Shown here: one piece after another, positions 9,019-17,463 of the stretch
Layout of the letters: every line of letters starts with the position of its first letter
Position numbering within the stretch: position 1 is the first letter of the stretch
Source: Phaeodactylibacter sp.
Lineage (GTDB): Bacteria; Bacteroidota; Bacteroidia; Chitinophagales; Saprospiraceae
Length of the DNA: 40,285 nucleotides
Direction: 5' to 3'
Assembly: GCA_024102975.1 (NCBI GenBank)
Contig: JAGFJD010000361.1
Location: forward strand, 1-40,285
The notes under the pieces: generated by a model
Database searches by the model: none
The model's input: the letters and a program-made list of their open reading frames with translations, nothing else
What the model was told of the DNA's origin: nothing
Made by a program: the position numbers and the translations under genes

Positions 9019-10476
9019 TCATAGTGCCTTTACCGCTTTCTCCATCCCATCCCGTTCGATAGCAAACAGGTATTTTGCCAGCAAAGCCTGCAGGCCCGGC
9101 GTTTCGCTGAGGTCCTGCCCCCAGGCTTCTTCCCACTGTAGCACCGCCTCTGCCAGCTTTTCCATCCCTTTTGCCGTGCCATCGTTTTGATCCCATTGCG
9201 CTTTCAAAAAACCGATCACCCAGTCGTCATCCTGAAGCGGGATGGATTGACCGTTCCGCTCGCCCTTGTAAAAATAGATGAGGGCGGCCAGGGAGAAAAC
9301 GATCCGCCGGGGCAGGGTGCCTTTGCGCCCGGCGTATTCCAGCAGGGAAGGCAGCACCCTGGTTTTGAACTTGGAAACGGAATTCAGCGCAATGGAGATC
9401 AGGTAGTGCTTGATGAAGGGGTTGCGGAAGCGGTCCAGCACGTCTTTGGCGAATTGTTCCAGCTCTGCTTTCGGCAGGTCCAGCGTGGGGATGATCTCCT
9501 CGAAAATGGTTTCCCGGACAAACGTCCCCAGCACGGGATGTTCCACCGTTTCCCGGACCGTGTCGATGCCGTACAGGTAACTCACCGGCACCATAGAAGT
9601 ATGGGCGCCGTTCAGGATGCGCACTTTTCGGGTGCGGTAAGGCTCCATATTGTCAGTGAACAGGACGTTGAGGCCGGCTTTTTCCGAGGGGAACTCGCGG
9701 CGGACGCTATCCGGCGCTTCGATGACCCAGAGATGGAACAGCTCTCCCTCGCACACCAACTGGTCTTTGTATCCCAACTCCTGCCAGATTTCTTCGATGC
9801 GGTCCCTGGGATAGCCGGGCACGATCCGGTCGACCAGGGTATTGCAGAAAATACAGCCCACTTCCAGCCATTGCTCAAAATCAATGCCCAGTTTCCACAA
9901 ACGGGCATACTGCAAAAGAATTTCCTTCAGCTTATCCCCGTTGCGGTCGATCAGCTCGCAGGGAATGATGATGCATCCCTTCTTCCGGTCGCCGGCAAAA
10001 TGCCGGAAGCGGTGAAACAGGAAAACGGCCAGCTTGCCGGGGAAGCTCTCCGGCGGGCTGGCCCCCAGGCTGTCGTTTTCGTTGAAAGTGATGCCGGCCT
10101 CGGTAGTGTTGGATATAATGAAGCGCAGCTCCGGGTTGCGGGCTTCTTCGAGGTACGCCTCGAAATCCTGGTACGGGTCGATGCCCTTTTGAATGCAGTC
10201 GATCAACTCGTGTTCGCTCACGGCCTCGCCCTTTCTGATCCCTCTCAAATAGAGCGTGTACAAACCATCCTGCTCATTCAGCAACGGGATCAGCCCGCGG
10301 CCGATGGGCTGCACCACAGCGACGCCGCCCCCGAAACCCGCTTCCATATTCATGCGGTGGACGATCCAGTCAACAAAGGCGCGCAGGAAGTTGCCTTCGC
10401 CGAATTGCAGGATGCGGACGGGCAGGGCAGCCTTTTGGGCAACTTGCATATTTAAGGGTGGTAAAGTCGTAGCCAT
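9019..10476 (-). CDS. uxaB: Tagaturonate reductase (altronate oxidoreductase)
   Basis: Cytosolic NADH-dependent reduction of D-tagaturonate to D-altronate, the second step of galacturonate breakdown. The protein has 485 residues, close to the enterobacterial UxaB length. It belongs to the polyol (mannitol) dehydrogenase family. The N-terminal ILQFGEGNFLRAFVDW is nearly diagnostic for UxaB, and the catalytic segment KVRILNGAH (Lys284, Asn289, His292) is complete. The family segment IPCELIDRNG is also present at about 171-180. It is downstream of uxaA in the same direction, with a 145-base spacer that carries an inverted repeat. No truncation or missing residue is seen. Confidence 0.95.
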   Translation of the reverse strand: MATTLPPLNMQVAQKAALPVRILQFGEGNFLRAFVDWIVHRMNMEAGFGGGVAVVQPIGRGLIPLLNEQDGLYTLYLRGIRKGEAVSEHELIDCIQKGIDPYQDFEAYLEEARNPELRFIISNTTEAGITFNENDSLGASPPESFPGKLAVFLFHRFRHFAGDRKKGCIIIPCELIDRNGDKLKEILLQYARLWKLGIDFEQWLEVGCIFCNTLVDRIVPGYPRDRIEEIWQELGYKDQLVCEGELFHLWVIEAPDSVRREFPSEKAGLNVLFTDNMEPYRTRKVRILNGAHTSMVPVSYLYGIDTVRETVEHPVLGTFVRETIFEEIIPTLDLPKAELEQFAKDVLDRFRNPFIKHYLISIALNSVSKFKTRVLPSLLEYAGRKGTLPRRIVFSLAALIYFYKGERNGQSIPLQDDDWVIGFLKAQWDQNDGTAKGMEKLAEAVLQWEEAWGQDLSETPGLQALLAKYLFAIERDGMEKAVKAL

Positions 10477-10540
10477 TTTTTGTTTTTGGTTGTCGGTTTG
10501 TTATTTGCCGGCGCATCCTGCCGGGTTCATACTTTTTAAA

Positions 10541-10623
10541 GTTCAAGTGCAGGAACCAGGTTCAAGTTCAAAAATGGCACCTTCCCGAATTTGCACTTGC
10601 ACTTGGTTCCTGAACTTGCACTT
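10541..10623. repeat. Imperfect inverted repeat in the uxaA-uxaB spacer
   Basis: The left arm (10541-10572) contains AAGTGCAGGAACCAGG. The right arm (10590-10623) contains its imperfect complement CTTGGTTCCTGAACTTGCA. Both are built from the words CAAGTGCAAG and CAAGTTCA, so the element is partly a tandem of TGCAAG/TTCAAG units. The right arm overlaps the first bases of the uxaA stop codon at 10622-10624. It could act as a 3-prime stabiliser or weak attenuator in the operon, which is an inference. Confidence 0.6.
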
Positions 10624-12274
10624 ACAACGATATCCCCCGCTTCCAGGGGATGAAATCATCCTGCCCGAGCCGGACGGCATGGGGGATGGCCTCTCCGCTC
10701 GCTACCCGGACGAGGTATTCAAGCAACTCCTCGCCTTTGGTTTCTATCGTATCTTCCCCGGAGATGATGGTGCCGGCGTCCACGTCAATCAGGTCGGGCA
10801 TCCGCTTAGCCAGGGTAGTGTTGCTGGACATCTTGACCGTCGGCGCCACCGGGTTGCCGGTAGGCGTGCCCAGGCCGGTGGTGAAAACGATGAGGTTGGC
10901 GCCCGAGCCGGCCAGGCCGGTGGTGCTTTCCACGTCGTTGCCCGGAGTGCAGAGCAGGTTCAGGCCCGGTTTGGTGGCCTGTTCGGTATAATCCAGGACG
11001 TCCACCACGGGTGACGTTCCGCCCTTTTTGGCGGCGCCGGCCGATTTCATGGCGTCGGTGATCAGGCCGTCCTTAATGTTGCCGGGGGAGGGGTTCATGT
11101 CAAAGCCGGAACCCACATCTTCTGCCCGCTGGGAATAAGATCGCATCAGGCCGGCAAATTTGCCGGCGATGTCCTCGTCCATACAGCGGTTGATCAGTTC
11201 CTGTTCCACCCCGTTCAGCTCGGGGAACTCGGAGAGGATGGCCGTGCCGCCCAGGGCGACGAGCAGGTCGGAAGCATAGCCCAGCGCCGGGTTGGCGGAG
11301 ATGCCGGAGAAGCCGTCGGAACCGCCGCATTCCAGGCCCAGCTTCAGGTGGCTCAGCGGAGCGGGGCGGCGTTCCGTTTTGTTGGCTTCGATCAGGCCGG
11401 CGAAGGTCTTCCTGACCGCCTCGGCGATGAAGTCCCGTTCCGAATTGCTCTTTTGCTGTTCCAGGACGTAGAGGGGCTTGCTGAAGTTCGGGTCCATAGA
11501 CTGAATAGCCTCTTCCAGAAGTTGAAACTGGGCATTCTGGCAGCCGAGGCTCAGGATAGTGGCGCCCGCCACGTTGGCGTGCGTGATGTATCCGGCCAGC
11601 AAACGGCAAAGCGTCTCGGCGTCCTGCCGGATGCCGCCGCAGCCGCCCTCGTGCCTGAGGAACTTGATGCCGTCTACGTTGGGGAACAGGCGATTGCGTT
11701 GTATGTCCTCGGCATCCTGGATGATGTCGGCCTCCAGGATGGCCTCGGCACCCGCTCCATTTCGGTATAACTGGATCAGTTTCTGCGTGTTTACCGAAAA
11801 TTGCCGGCTGGAGGCATAGCCCAGCTGTTCGAGCATAGCGCCCTGGATGACCTGCAGGTTGCGGTTTTCGCAAAAAACCAGCGGGATCACCAGCCAGTAG
11901 TTCATCGTGCCCACCTTGCCGTCGGCGCGGTGGTAGCCGTTGAACGTCCGCCCCTTAAACCGGGAAATATCCGGCGCCTGCCAGGCCGTATTCCGCTCGC
12001 CGACCTGGAAGCCGCCGGCGGAGTGGGCCACGTTCTCCCGGCTGATGCGGCTTCCCCTGAAAATGTCTTTGGTAGCCTTGCCCACCAGCACGCCGTACAT
12101 GATGATTTCTTCCCCGGCCCGGAAGTCCCGCTCGCTGAACTTGTGCTTCACCGGGATGTCTTCCAGCAGTTCGATGGCGCCTCCGTTCCACTCCACGCGC
12201 TCGCCCGCTCTGAAGTCGCGCAGCGCAACAATAACGTTATCGTCCGGGTGTACTTTTAGCAATTTATCTTTCAT
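10622..12274 (-). CDS. uxaA: Altronate dehydratase
   Basis: Cytosolic dehydration of D-altronate to 2-keto-3-deoxy-gluconate (KDG). The protein has 550 residues: an N-terminal SAF domain (about 1-95, including LLKVHPDDNVIVALRDF and DIPVKHKFSERDF) fused to the large UxaA/GarD-type catalytic domain (about 110-550). The latter carries family segments GYHRADGKVGTMNYW, RHEGGCGGIRQDAETL, LGLECGGSDGFSGISANPALG and FTTGLGTPTGNPVAP. Cysteines in GGCGG and LECGG are candidate metal ligands, consistent with the iron or manganese dependence of the family. It precedes uxaB in the same direction. The start at 12274 gives the expected SAF N-terminus. Confidence 0.95.
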   Translation of the reverse strand: MKDKLLKVHPDDNVIVALRDFRAGERVEWNGGAIELLEDIPVKHKFSERDFRAGEEIIMYGVLVGKATKDIFRGSRISRENVAHSAGGFQVGERNTAWQAPDISRFKGRTFNGYHRADGKVGTMNYWLVIPLVFCENRNLQVIQGAMLEQLGYASSRQFSVNTQKLIQLYRNGAGAEAILEADIIQDAEDIQRNRLFPNVDGIKFLRHEGGCGGIRQDAETLCRLLAGYITHANVAGATILSLGCQNAQFQLLEEAIQSMDPNFSKPLYVLEQQKSNSERDFIAEAVRKTFAGLIEANKTERRPAPLSHLKLGLECGGSDGFSGISANPALGYASDLLVALGGTAILSEFPELNGVEQELINRCMDEDIAGKFAGLMRSYSQRAEDVGSGFDMNPSPGNIKDGLITDAMKSAGAAKKGGTSPVVDVLDYTEQATKPGLNLLCTPGNDVESTTGLAGSGANLIVFTTGLGTPTGNPVAPTVKMSSNTTLAKRMPDLIDVDAGTIISGEDTIETKGEELLEYLVRVASGEAIPHAVRLGQDDFIPWKRGISL

Positions 12275-12364
12275 ACCTCAGTGGAATAATAATATTAACA
12301 ATAAAGCTTGTCGAACGCTTGTCGAAATCTCATTGGTTTTTAAAAATTAAACAGGGGGTTTGCC

Positions 12365-12436
12365 GTGATAGTCGACAGGCGAACTTTCTTCGCCCGCTGA
12401 AGCATAGCGTAAGCGGGAGTCGCCAGCCGACATCAC
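12365..12436. repeat. Composite hairpin in the dctM-uxaA spacer
   Basis: Nested inverted repeats: GTGAT (12365-12369) pairs with ATCAC (12432-12436), GTCG (12371-12374) with CGAC (12428-12431), GGCGA (12378-12382) with TCGCC (12420-12424), and CCCGCT (12393-12398) with AGCGGG (12412-12417). The 217-base spacer 12275-12491 otherwise holds nothing recognisable. It might be an operon attenuator or a REP-like palindrome. Confidence 0.6.
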
Positions 12437-12491
12437 ATCCCCTTATTGATATTTGAAACTCAATCAGACTTCGACAACACTTCAACAACAT

Positions 12492-13778
12492 CTAAAACCC
12501 AAACGCCTTCGGCAGCCACAAGCTCAGCCCGGGCACATAAGTTACGATTATCAAGGCCACCAGCATGGCGACGAACAGCGGCAACAGAGGGCGCACCACC
12601 TTTTCGATGGTCGTCCCGGCAATGCCTACCCCGACGAACAGTACCGAACCGACCGGAGGAGTGCAAAGGCCAATACAAAGGTTCAACACCATGATGATCC
12701 CAAAGTGCGTAGGATCCATGCCCATTTCCGTGACCACCGGCAGGAAAATGGGCGTGAAGATCAGCACCGCCGGCGTCATGTCCATAAATACCCCGACAAA
12801 CAGCAGAGTCAGGTTGATGATCAAAAGGATCACCACCTTGCTGTCGCTGACCGAGAGCAGGATATCTGTGATGTTCTGGGGAATGTTTTCGTAGGCCATG
12901 ATCCAGGACATGCTCATGGAAGTGCCAATGAGCAGCATGACGATGGCGGTAGTCCCAACGGAAGACAGGAAGATTTCCGGGAGGTCCTTCATGTCTACTT
13001 CCCGGTAAATGAAGGTCAGGACCAGGCAATACAGCACGGCAGCCGCTGAAGCTTCAGTAGCAGTAAAGATGCCTGCCACGATACCTCCGATGACGACCAG
13101 CAGCAGCAGCAGGCTGGGGAAGGCATCCAGGAAGCTGCGCAGAACCTCGTTCAGCGTGCTGCGTTTCCCGGCGGGAAACCCTTTTCTTTTTGCCCAGATC
13201 GCCGCGACGATCATCAGAAAAACCCCCGTCAGTATGCCGGGTAAATACCCTGCCAGGAAGAGGGCGGCGATGGACACCCCTCCGCTGGCCAGGGAGTAGA
13301 CGATCAGGATGTTGCTGGGCGGGATGGTCAGCCCGGTTGTGGAGGAGGTAATGTTCACCGCCGCTGCAAACTGGCGGCTGTATCCTTCCTTCTCCATTTC
13401 ATCGGTCATGAAACTGCCGATAGCCGACGCTGCCGCTACCGCCGAGCCGGCGATGGCGCCGAACAGCATGGCGGCTATGATGTTGACATGGGCCAGCCCG
13501 CCGGGCAGCGAGCCGACAAGTGTTTTGGCAAATTTGACCAGGCGCCGGGCGATGCCGCCCCGGTTCATGATCTGCCCGGCCAGGATGAAAAAAGGAATGG
13601 CCAGCAGCGCGAAGCTGTCCAGGCCCGTAGCCATCCGCTGGGCAACCGTCGTAAAGGACGAAATAACCGGGATGCCCGCCAGCATGGTCAGCAGGCTGCT
13701 GATGCCGATGCTCCATGCGACCGGTACGCCGATCGCGAGCAGGATGAGGAAGGAAAGGACGAGTATCAGTATTTCCAT
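12492..13778 (-). CDS. dctM: TRAP transporter large membrane subunit DctM
   Basis: Inner-membrane 12-helix-type subunit of a tripartite ATP-independent periplasmic transporter; it drives uptake of the ligand held by DctP using an ion gradient. The protein has 428 residues, the standard length, and is hydrophobic throughout. Family landmarks are the N-terminal ILVLSFLILLAIGVPVAWSIG, FFILAGQIMNRGGIARRLV, FGAIAGSAVAAASAIGSFM and TGLTIPPSNILIVYSLASGG. It is the last gene of the dctP-dctQ-dctM set. Galacturonate or related hexuronates as substrate is inferred from the surrounding uxa/kdu genes and fits the known acid specificity of TRAP systems. Confidence 0.94.
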   Translation of the reverse strand: MEILILVLSFLILLAIGVPVAWSIGISSLLTMLAGIPVISSFTTVAQRMATGLDSFALLAIPFFILAGQIMNRGGIARRLVKFAKTLVGSLPGGLAHVNIIAAMLFGAIAGSAVAAASAIGSFMTDEMEKEGYSRQFAAAVNITSSTTGLTIPPSNILIVYSLASGGVSIAALFLAGYLPGILTGVFLMIVAAIWAKRKGFPAGKRSTLNEVLRSFLDAFPSLLLLLVVIGGIVAGIFTATEASAAAVLYCLVLTFIYREVDMKDLPEIFLSSVGTTAIVMLLIGTSMSMSWIMAYENIPQNITDILLSVSDSKVVILLIINLTLLFVGVFMDMTPAVLIFTPIFLPVVTEMGMDPTHFGIIMVLNLCIGLCTPPVGSVLFVGVGIAGTTIEKVVRPLLPLFVAMLVALIIVTYVPGLSLWLPKAFGF

Positions 13779-13795
13779 GACTTAAAGTTTTGGGA

Positions 13796-13845
13796 GGGCC
13801 ACCCGCCTCCGGCAGGTTATGGCGGACAGGCATCCATGTGGGCCC
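13796..13845. repeat. GC-rich palindrome filling the dctQ-dctM spacer
   Basis: GGGCCAC (13796-13802) faces GTGGGCCC (13838-13845, one bulged base). The interior has a CGCC/GGCG pair around CTCCGGCAGGTTAT. It ends exactly where the dctQ stop codon begins (13846), so almost the entire 67-base spacer is this palindrome. It resembles REP-type intergenic palindromes. Confidence 0.55.
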
Positions 13846-14316
13846 TTATTGATGCATTTGATCGTATTGGATCATATTATCGGCCTTGTAGTAGACGATC
13901 AGCAGCCCACTCAGAGGCACCACGCTGTAAACCATTGCCATAGGGACGCGCAGGGCGGGCGACAACTGCCCCAGCACCTGGGTGATGTAGATAAGCCGTA
14001 TGCCTCCGATCACCATGACGGCAAGGGCAAACAGGATGACCAGTGAACTGATCACCATATACAGGCGCTTTTGGCCCTGCTTTTGTAACCTGGGCATGAG
14101 GAGGTCGATAGACAGGTGCATGTTTTTTCCGGCGGCATAGGCCGATCCCAGTATGCCGATCCAGATGAGCAGGAAACGGGCCAGCTCTTCCGACCAGCTG
14201 GCCTGGCTGCCCATGGCGTAACGGGTGAAAACACCCCAGAGTACGTCCAGGGTCATAACGCCCATCAGGAAGGCGAGGAAGTTTCCCAGTATTTTGTCAA
14301 TGCGTTGTCGTATCAT
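13846..14316 (-). CDS. dctQ: TRAP transporter small membrane subunit DctQ
   Basis: Small four-helix membrane subunit that supports DctM, 156 residues. Four hydrophobic segments are visible at about residues 10-30, 45-62, 84-107 and 125-145, and the family segment SQASWSEELARFLLIWIGILGSAYA matches the DctQ consensus. Its ATG at 14316 overlaps the dctP stop codon by four bases (ATGA), indicating translational coupling. The DctM gene follows after a 67-base palindromic spacer. Confidence 0.9.
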   Translation of the reverse strand: MIRQRIDKILGNFLAFLMGVMTLDVLWGVFTRYAMGSQASWSEELARFLLIWIGILGSAYAAGKNMHLSIDLLMPRLQKQGQKRLYMVISSLVILFALAVMVIGGIRLIYITQVLGQLSPALRVPMAMVYSVVPLSGLLIVYYKADNMIQYDQMHQ

Positions 14317-15299
14317 TCTGCTGCTTGGATTTCCTGAATGAGTTGGTACATTTCCGGGTTGCCTTTATAGCTTTCGAGAATGCTTTTGGTCTTCCCGGCG
14401 AAGAGCGACTTGTCGGGGTGGATGACCTCCACGCCGGCTTTCTGTACTTCCTCCAGGGCTAGTTCTACTGCTTCTGCCCACAGCTTGCGCTGGTAAACGG
14501 TCGCTTCGTAAGCGGCTTCCTGCAGCCATTCCTGTTCCTGTGGGTCCAGCCGGTTCCAGGCCACGGTGCCGATGATCAGCATATCCGGCACATAAGTGTG
14601 CTGGTTGAGCGAGTAGTATTTGCACACTTCGTAGTGGCGGGAGGTGTAAAAGCTCGGCGGGTTGTTTTCCGCTCCGTCAACGACGCCCTGCTGCAGGGCA
14701 GTATAAAGCTCGCCCCAGGAGATCGGCGTCGGGGCGCCGCCCAGCGCACGCACCAGGTTGATGGCCGTCACGCTTTCCTGTACCCTTATCTTCAGTCCCT
14801 GCAGGTCTTCAGGAGTGCGGACAGGCTTGTTTTTGGTATAAAAAGAACGCTGGCCGGCGTCAAAGTAAGCCAGTCCCCGGAGCCAGTATTGTTCTCCCTG
14901 CACCAGCAACCTCCGGCCTATCTCGCCGTCCAGAACCCGAAAGCAGTGGCCCTGGTCCCTGAAAATGTAAGGCAGGCTGAATACCTGTATTGTCGGCGCA
15001 AAATTTTCCATCACCGCCGCCGACACTTTGGTCATGGCCAGGCTGCCAATCTGCAGCAGCTCCAGGCACTGCCGTTCAGTACCCAACTGCTGGCTGGGGT
15101 AGATTTCGATCTGCAGGCGGCCGCCCGATTTTTCGGCTACCCGCTCCGCCATGTATTCCATTCCCTTGTGCACGGGGTGGGCATTGTCCAGCCCGTGCGC
15201 CAGTTTCAGGCTCTTGGTTCTGGAAATCTCCCCGCAGCCGGTTAGTGCAGCCAGGCTTAGTAAGGCCAGGATAAACAGGGTTGATGTTGTTCTATGCAT
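14313..15299 (-). CDS. dctP: TRAP transporter solute-binding lipoprotein DctP
   Basis: Periplasmic ligand-binding subunit, 328 residues. The N-terminus has a signal peptide ending in the lipobox LTGC (Cys22), so the binding protein is predicted to be membrane-anchored rather than free, as often seen in Bacteroidota. Family segments include KLAHGLDNAHPVHKGMEYMAERV, PYIFRDQGHCFRVLDGEIG and LQGLKIRVQES. Arg172 in KIRV is the conserved arginine that clamps the carboxylate of the substrate in DctP proteins. GVVDGAENNP is the conserved C-lobe segment. The gene context (uxaC, kdgK, eda, uxaA, uxaB) points to galacturonate or other uronates as ligand. Confidence 0.94.
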   Translation of the reverse strand: MHRTTSTLFILALLSLAALTGCGEISRTKSLKLAHGLDNAHPVHKGMEYMAERVAEKSGGRLQIEIYPSQQLGTERQCLELLQIGSLAMTKVSAAVMENFAPTIQVFSLPYIFRDQGHCFRVLDGEIGRRLLVQGEQYWLRGLAYFDAGQRSFYTKNKPVRTPEDLQGLKIRVQESVTAINLVRALGGAPTPISWGELYTALQQGVVDGAENNPPSFYTSRHYEVCKYYSLNQHTYVPDMLIIGTVAWNRLDPQEQEWLQEAAYEATVYQRKLWAEAVELALEEVQKAGVEVIHPDKSLFAGKTKSILESYKGNPEMYQLIQEIQAAE

Positions 15300-15313
15300 A
15301 AGGTGTTAGTTCC

Positions 15314-15371
15314 TGGTTGATTGGTTGATTTGGTTGATTGGTTGATTGGTTGGGTGGTTGATTGGTTGGGT
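15314..15371. repeat. Short tandem repeat of GGTTGATT units
   Basis: Degenerate tandem copies of GGTTGATT (with GGTTGGGT variants) in the 115-base spacer between dctP and the aldolase gene. The adjoining bases to 15413 contain complementary AATCAACT-like words, so weak pairing with the array is possible. A slippage-prone microsatellite. Confidence 0.7.
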
Positions 15372-15414
15372 GCCCCGGGCTGACTAATTAACCCAATCAA
15401 CTGAAATAACCTCA

Positions 15415-16089
15415 TCAACTACCTCCCCTTAACCCCCGGATAATCCCCAGCGCCTCCCGCGTCCGCTTCTCCAGCGTTTCGAAATCGCCGGACCGGAGTA
15501 TGTCGCCGGAGATCAACTTCGAGCCCATCCCCACACAGGTGACGCCGGCATCGAACCAGCTTTTCAGGCTCTCCAGGGTAGGGGAGACGCCCCCGGTGGG
15601 CATGACGCTCGTCCACGGTTGCGGCCCTTTGATGTCTTTCACAAAACCAGGGCCATAAGTTCCGCCGGGAAACAGCTTGACGATCTCGCAGCCCAGCTCT
15701 TCGGCCCGGGCGATCTCCGCCAGGGAGCCGCAGCCGGGAGACCAGAGGACCTTGCGGCGGTTGCAGGCCAGGGCGATGTCTTCCCGAAGGACGGGGGTTA
15801 CCACGAAATTGGCGCCCAGCTGCATGTATAGAGAGGCGGCGGCGGCATCTGTGACCGAACCGACGCCCATGATCATCTCCGGCAGCTCTTTGGCGCAGAA
15901 TTTATTCAGCTCCCCGAATACTTCGTGGGCAAAATCGCCCCGGTTGGTGAATTCCAGCAACCGGGCACCCCCGCGGTAACAGGCGGCGATGGCCTTCTTG
16001 CCCAGCTCCACGTCAGGATGGTAAAACAACGGCACCATACCCGTTTCCGCCATGGTTTGAGCTACTTGTATGCGCGTGAACCTTGCCAT
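15415..16089 (-). CDS. eda: KDPG aldolase (2-keto-3-deoxy-6-phosphogluconate aldolase)
   Basis: Cleaves 2-keto-3-deoxy-6-phosphogluconate to pyruvate and glyceraldehyde-3-phosphate, the last step shared by both uronate branches. 224 residues, a standard length for this class I aldolase TIM barrel. Catalytic elements are visible: Glu46 in LLEFTNRG and the Schiff-base Lys138 in CEIVKLFPGGTYGPGFVK, followed by the phosphate-binding region VMPTGGVSPT. The gene is between kdgK and the TRAP genes in the same direction. The kdgK-eda spacer contains a heptanucleotide array. Confidence 0.95.
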   Translation of the reverse strand: MARFTRIQVAQTMAETGMVPLFYHPDVELGKKAIAACYRGGARLLEFTNRGDFAHEVFGELNKFCAKELPEMIMGVGSVTDAAAASLYMQLGANFVVTPVLREDIALACNRRKVLWSPGCGSLAEIARAEELGCEIVKLFPGGTYGPGFVKDIKGPQPWTSVMPTGGVSPTLESLKSWFDAGVTCVGMGSKLISGDILRSGDFETLEKRTREALGIIRGLRGGS

Positions 16090-16243
16090 TTTTTTCCTGG
16101 AAGTTTAAAGGTTTGGCCGCACCCGGTGTGCAGCCAAACGACTAAGTAATGTATGAAACTATAAATTTTTGATGTGCGATGTACGGTTTTCGATATGTGA
16201 TTTACCACTCTTGACTCGCAGCCCCACCCGAGCTGCCCGGGCA

Positions 16244-16341
16244 CGCAAATCGCAAATCGCAAATCGCAAATCGCAAATCGCAAATCGCAAATCGCAAATC
16301 GCAAATCGCAAATCAAAAATCAAAAATCGCAAATCAAAAAT
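16244..16341. repeat. Heptanucleotide tandem array (CGCAAAT)n
   Basis: Fourteen consecutive 7-base units: ten perfect CGCAAAT copies (16244-16313), then two CAAAAAT, one CGCAAAT and one CAAAAAT. The array stops two bases before the kdgK stop codon (16344-16346) and occupies much of the 254-base kdgK-eda spacer. Because seven is not a multiple of three, all frames stay open in one strand and give the meaningless ICDLRFA peptide repeat. There are no spacers, so it is not a CRISPR. Confidence 0.95.
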
Positions 16342-16343
16342 CA

Positions 16344-17381
16344 TTACCGGCTGACCCTCCCGCTCGCATCTCCCTTCATCAACGTTTCCACCTCTGGCAA
16401 GGTAGCCAGGTTGGCGTCCCCGTAGATGGTGTGCTTCAGGCAGGAGGCTGCCACGGCAAAGTTCAGCGCCTTCTGGTCGTCGTTCGGATAAGTAAGAAGG
16501 CCGTAGATCAGGCCGCCCATGAAGCTGTCGCCCCCGCCAACCCGGTCGACGATATGGGTGATCTGGTAGGTCGGCGCTTCGTAGAGTTTTTTGCCGTCGT
16601 ACAGGACGCCCGTCCAGCTGTTGTGGGAGGCGCTGATGCTGCCGCGCAGCGTGGTGATGGCCTTTTTGCAGCGTGGAAAGCGCTCCATGAGCTGCCGGCA
16701 AACGGAAATGTAAGCGGAGGCATCCATCGTGTCTCCCTTCGTGACGTCCACGCCTTCCGGGTGGATGCCGAAGTGTTTCCCGGCATCTTCCTCGTTGCCC
16801 AGGATGATGTCGCACCCGGCAGTCAGTTCAGGCATCACCTCGGAGGATTTCTTCCCGTACGTCCATAGGTTCTTGCGGTAGTTGAGGTCGGTGGACACGG
16901 TGATGCCCAGGCGGTTGGCCGCCTGAATGGCCTCCAGGGTGGCGTCGGCCGCCCCCTGCGACAGAGCGGGCGTGATGCCCGTCCAGTGAAACCACTGTGC
17001 ATCCCTGAACACCTCTTCCCAATCGACCATGCCGGCCTGTATGCTGGCCATGCCGCTGTGGGCGCGGTCGTAGACTACCTTGCTGCCCCGCGCCACGGCC
17101 CCCATCTCCAGGAAGTAGATGCCCAGGCGCTCCCCGCCCCGCAGGACGTGCGTAGTGCCCACGTTGCGCTTGCGCATCTCCATCAGGGCGCATTCTCCAA
17201 TATCGTTGTTCGGCAGGCGGGTAACGAATTCGACCGGCAGGCCGTAGTTGGCCAGGGAAACGGCGACATTGCTCTCCCCGCCGCCATATATGACGTCAAA
17301 CTGGCTCGCTTGCGAGAACCGCTGGTAGCCGGGAGGCGCCAGCCTCAGCATGATCTCTCCAAATGTTACAATCTTTTTCAT
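16344..17381 (-). CDS. kdgK: 2-keto-3-deoxygluconate kinase
   Basis: Phosphorylates KDG to KDPG with ATP in the cytosol. The protein has 345 residues and belongs to the PfkB/ribokinase family. Landmarks are the N-terminal IVTFGEIMLRLAPPG, the substrate loop YGGGESNVAVSLANYG, STDLNYRKNLW, and the C-terminal PfkB signature DRVGGGDSFMGGLIYG with catalytic base Asp285. It is placed between uxaC and the aldolase and serves both the galacturonate and the unsaturated-uronate branch. Slightly long for KdgK but typical of Bacteroidota versions. Confidence 0.94.
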   Translation of the reverse strand: MKKIVTFGEIMLRLAPPGYQRFSQASQFDVIYGGGESNVAVSLANYGLPVEFVTRLPNNDIGECALMEMRKRNVGTTHVLRGGERLGIYFLEMGAVARGSKVVYDRAHSGMASIQAGMVDWEEVFRDAQWFHWTGITPALSQGAADATLEAIQAANRLGITVSTDLNYRKNLWTYGKKSSEVMPELTAGCDIILGNEEDAGKHFGIHPEGVDVTKGDTMDASAYISVCRQLMERFPRCKKAITTLRGSISASHNSWTGVLYDGKKLYEAPTYQITHIVDRVGGGDSFMGGLIYGLLTYPNDDQKALNFAVAASCLKHTIYGDANLATLPEVETLMKGDASGRVSR

Positions 17382-17417
17382 GGTTGTTCTTTTTGTTTTT
17401 TATTGGCTGGCCGAAGT

Positions 17418-17463
17418 CAGCTGGGTCAGCTGGGTCAGCTGGTCGAAGTCTCCAGACTTCGAC
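17418..17463. repeat. CAGCTGGGT tandem and perfect hairpin abutting the uxaC stop
   Basis: Three tandem copies of a nine-base CAGCTGGGT-like unit (17418-17444) run into a perfect 10-base hairpin, GTCGAAGTCT (17442-17451) and AGACTTCGAC (17454-17463) with a two-base loop. The hairpin ends immediately before the uxaC stop codon (17464-17466). It may stabilise the upstream message or act as an attenuator before kdgK. Confidence 0.75.

Noticed and set aside
9187..10455. 422-codon plus-strand open frame opposite uxaB
   Set aside because: Same reason: uxaB on the minus strand has full family motifs and the antisense product has none.
16244..16341. CRISPR array
   Set aside because: Units are contiguous 7-mers with no spacers, and there are no cas genes in the window.
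16062..16354. Repetitive ICDLRFA peptide on either strand
   Set aside because: It is only the translation of the CGCAAAT heptamer array; no unique sequence, and all frames stay open because of the repeat.
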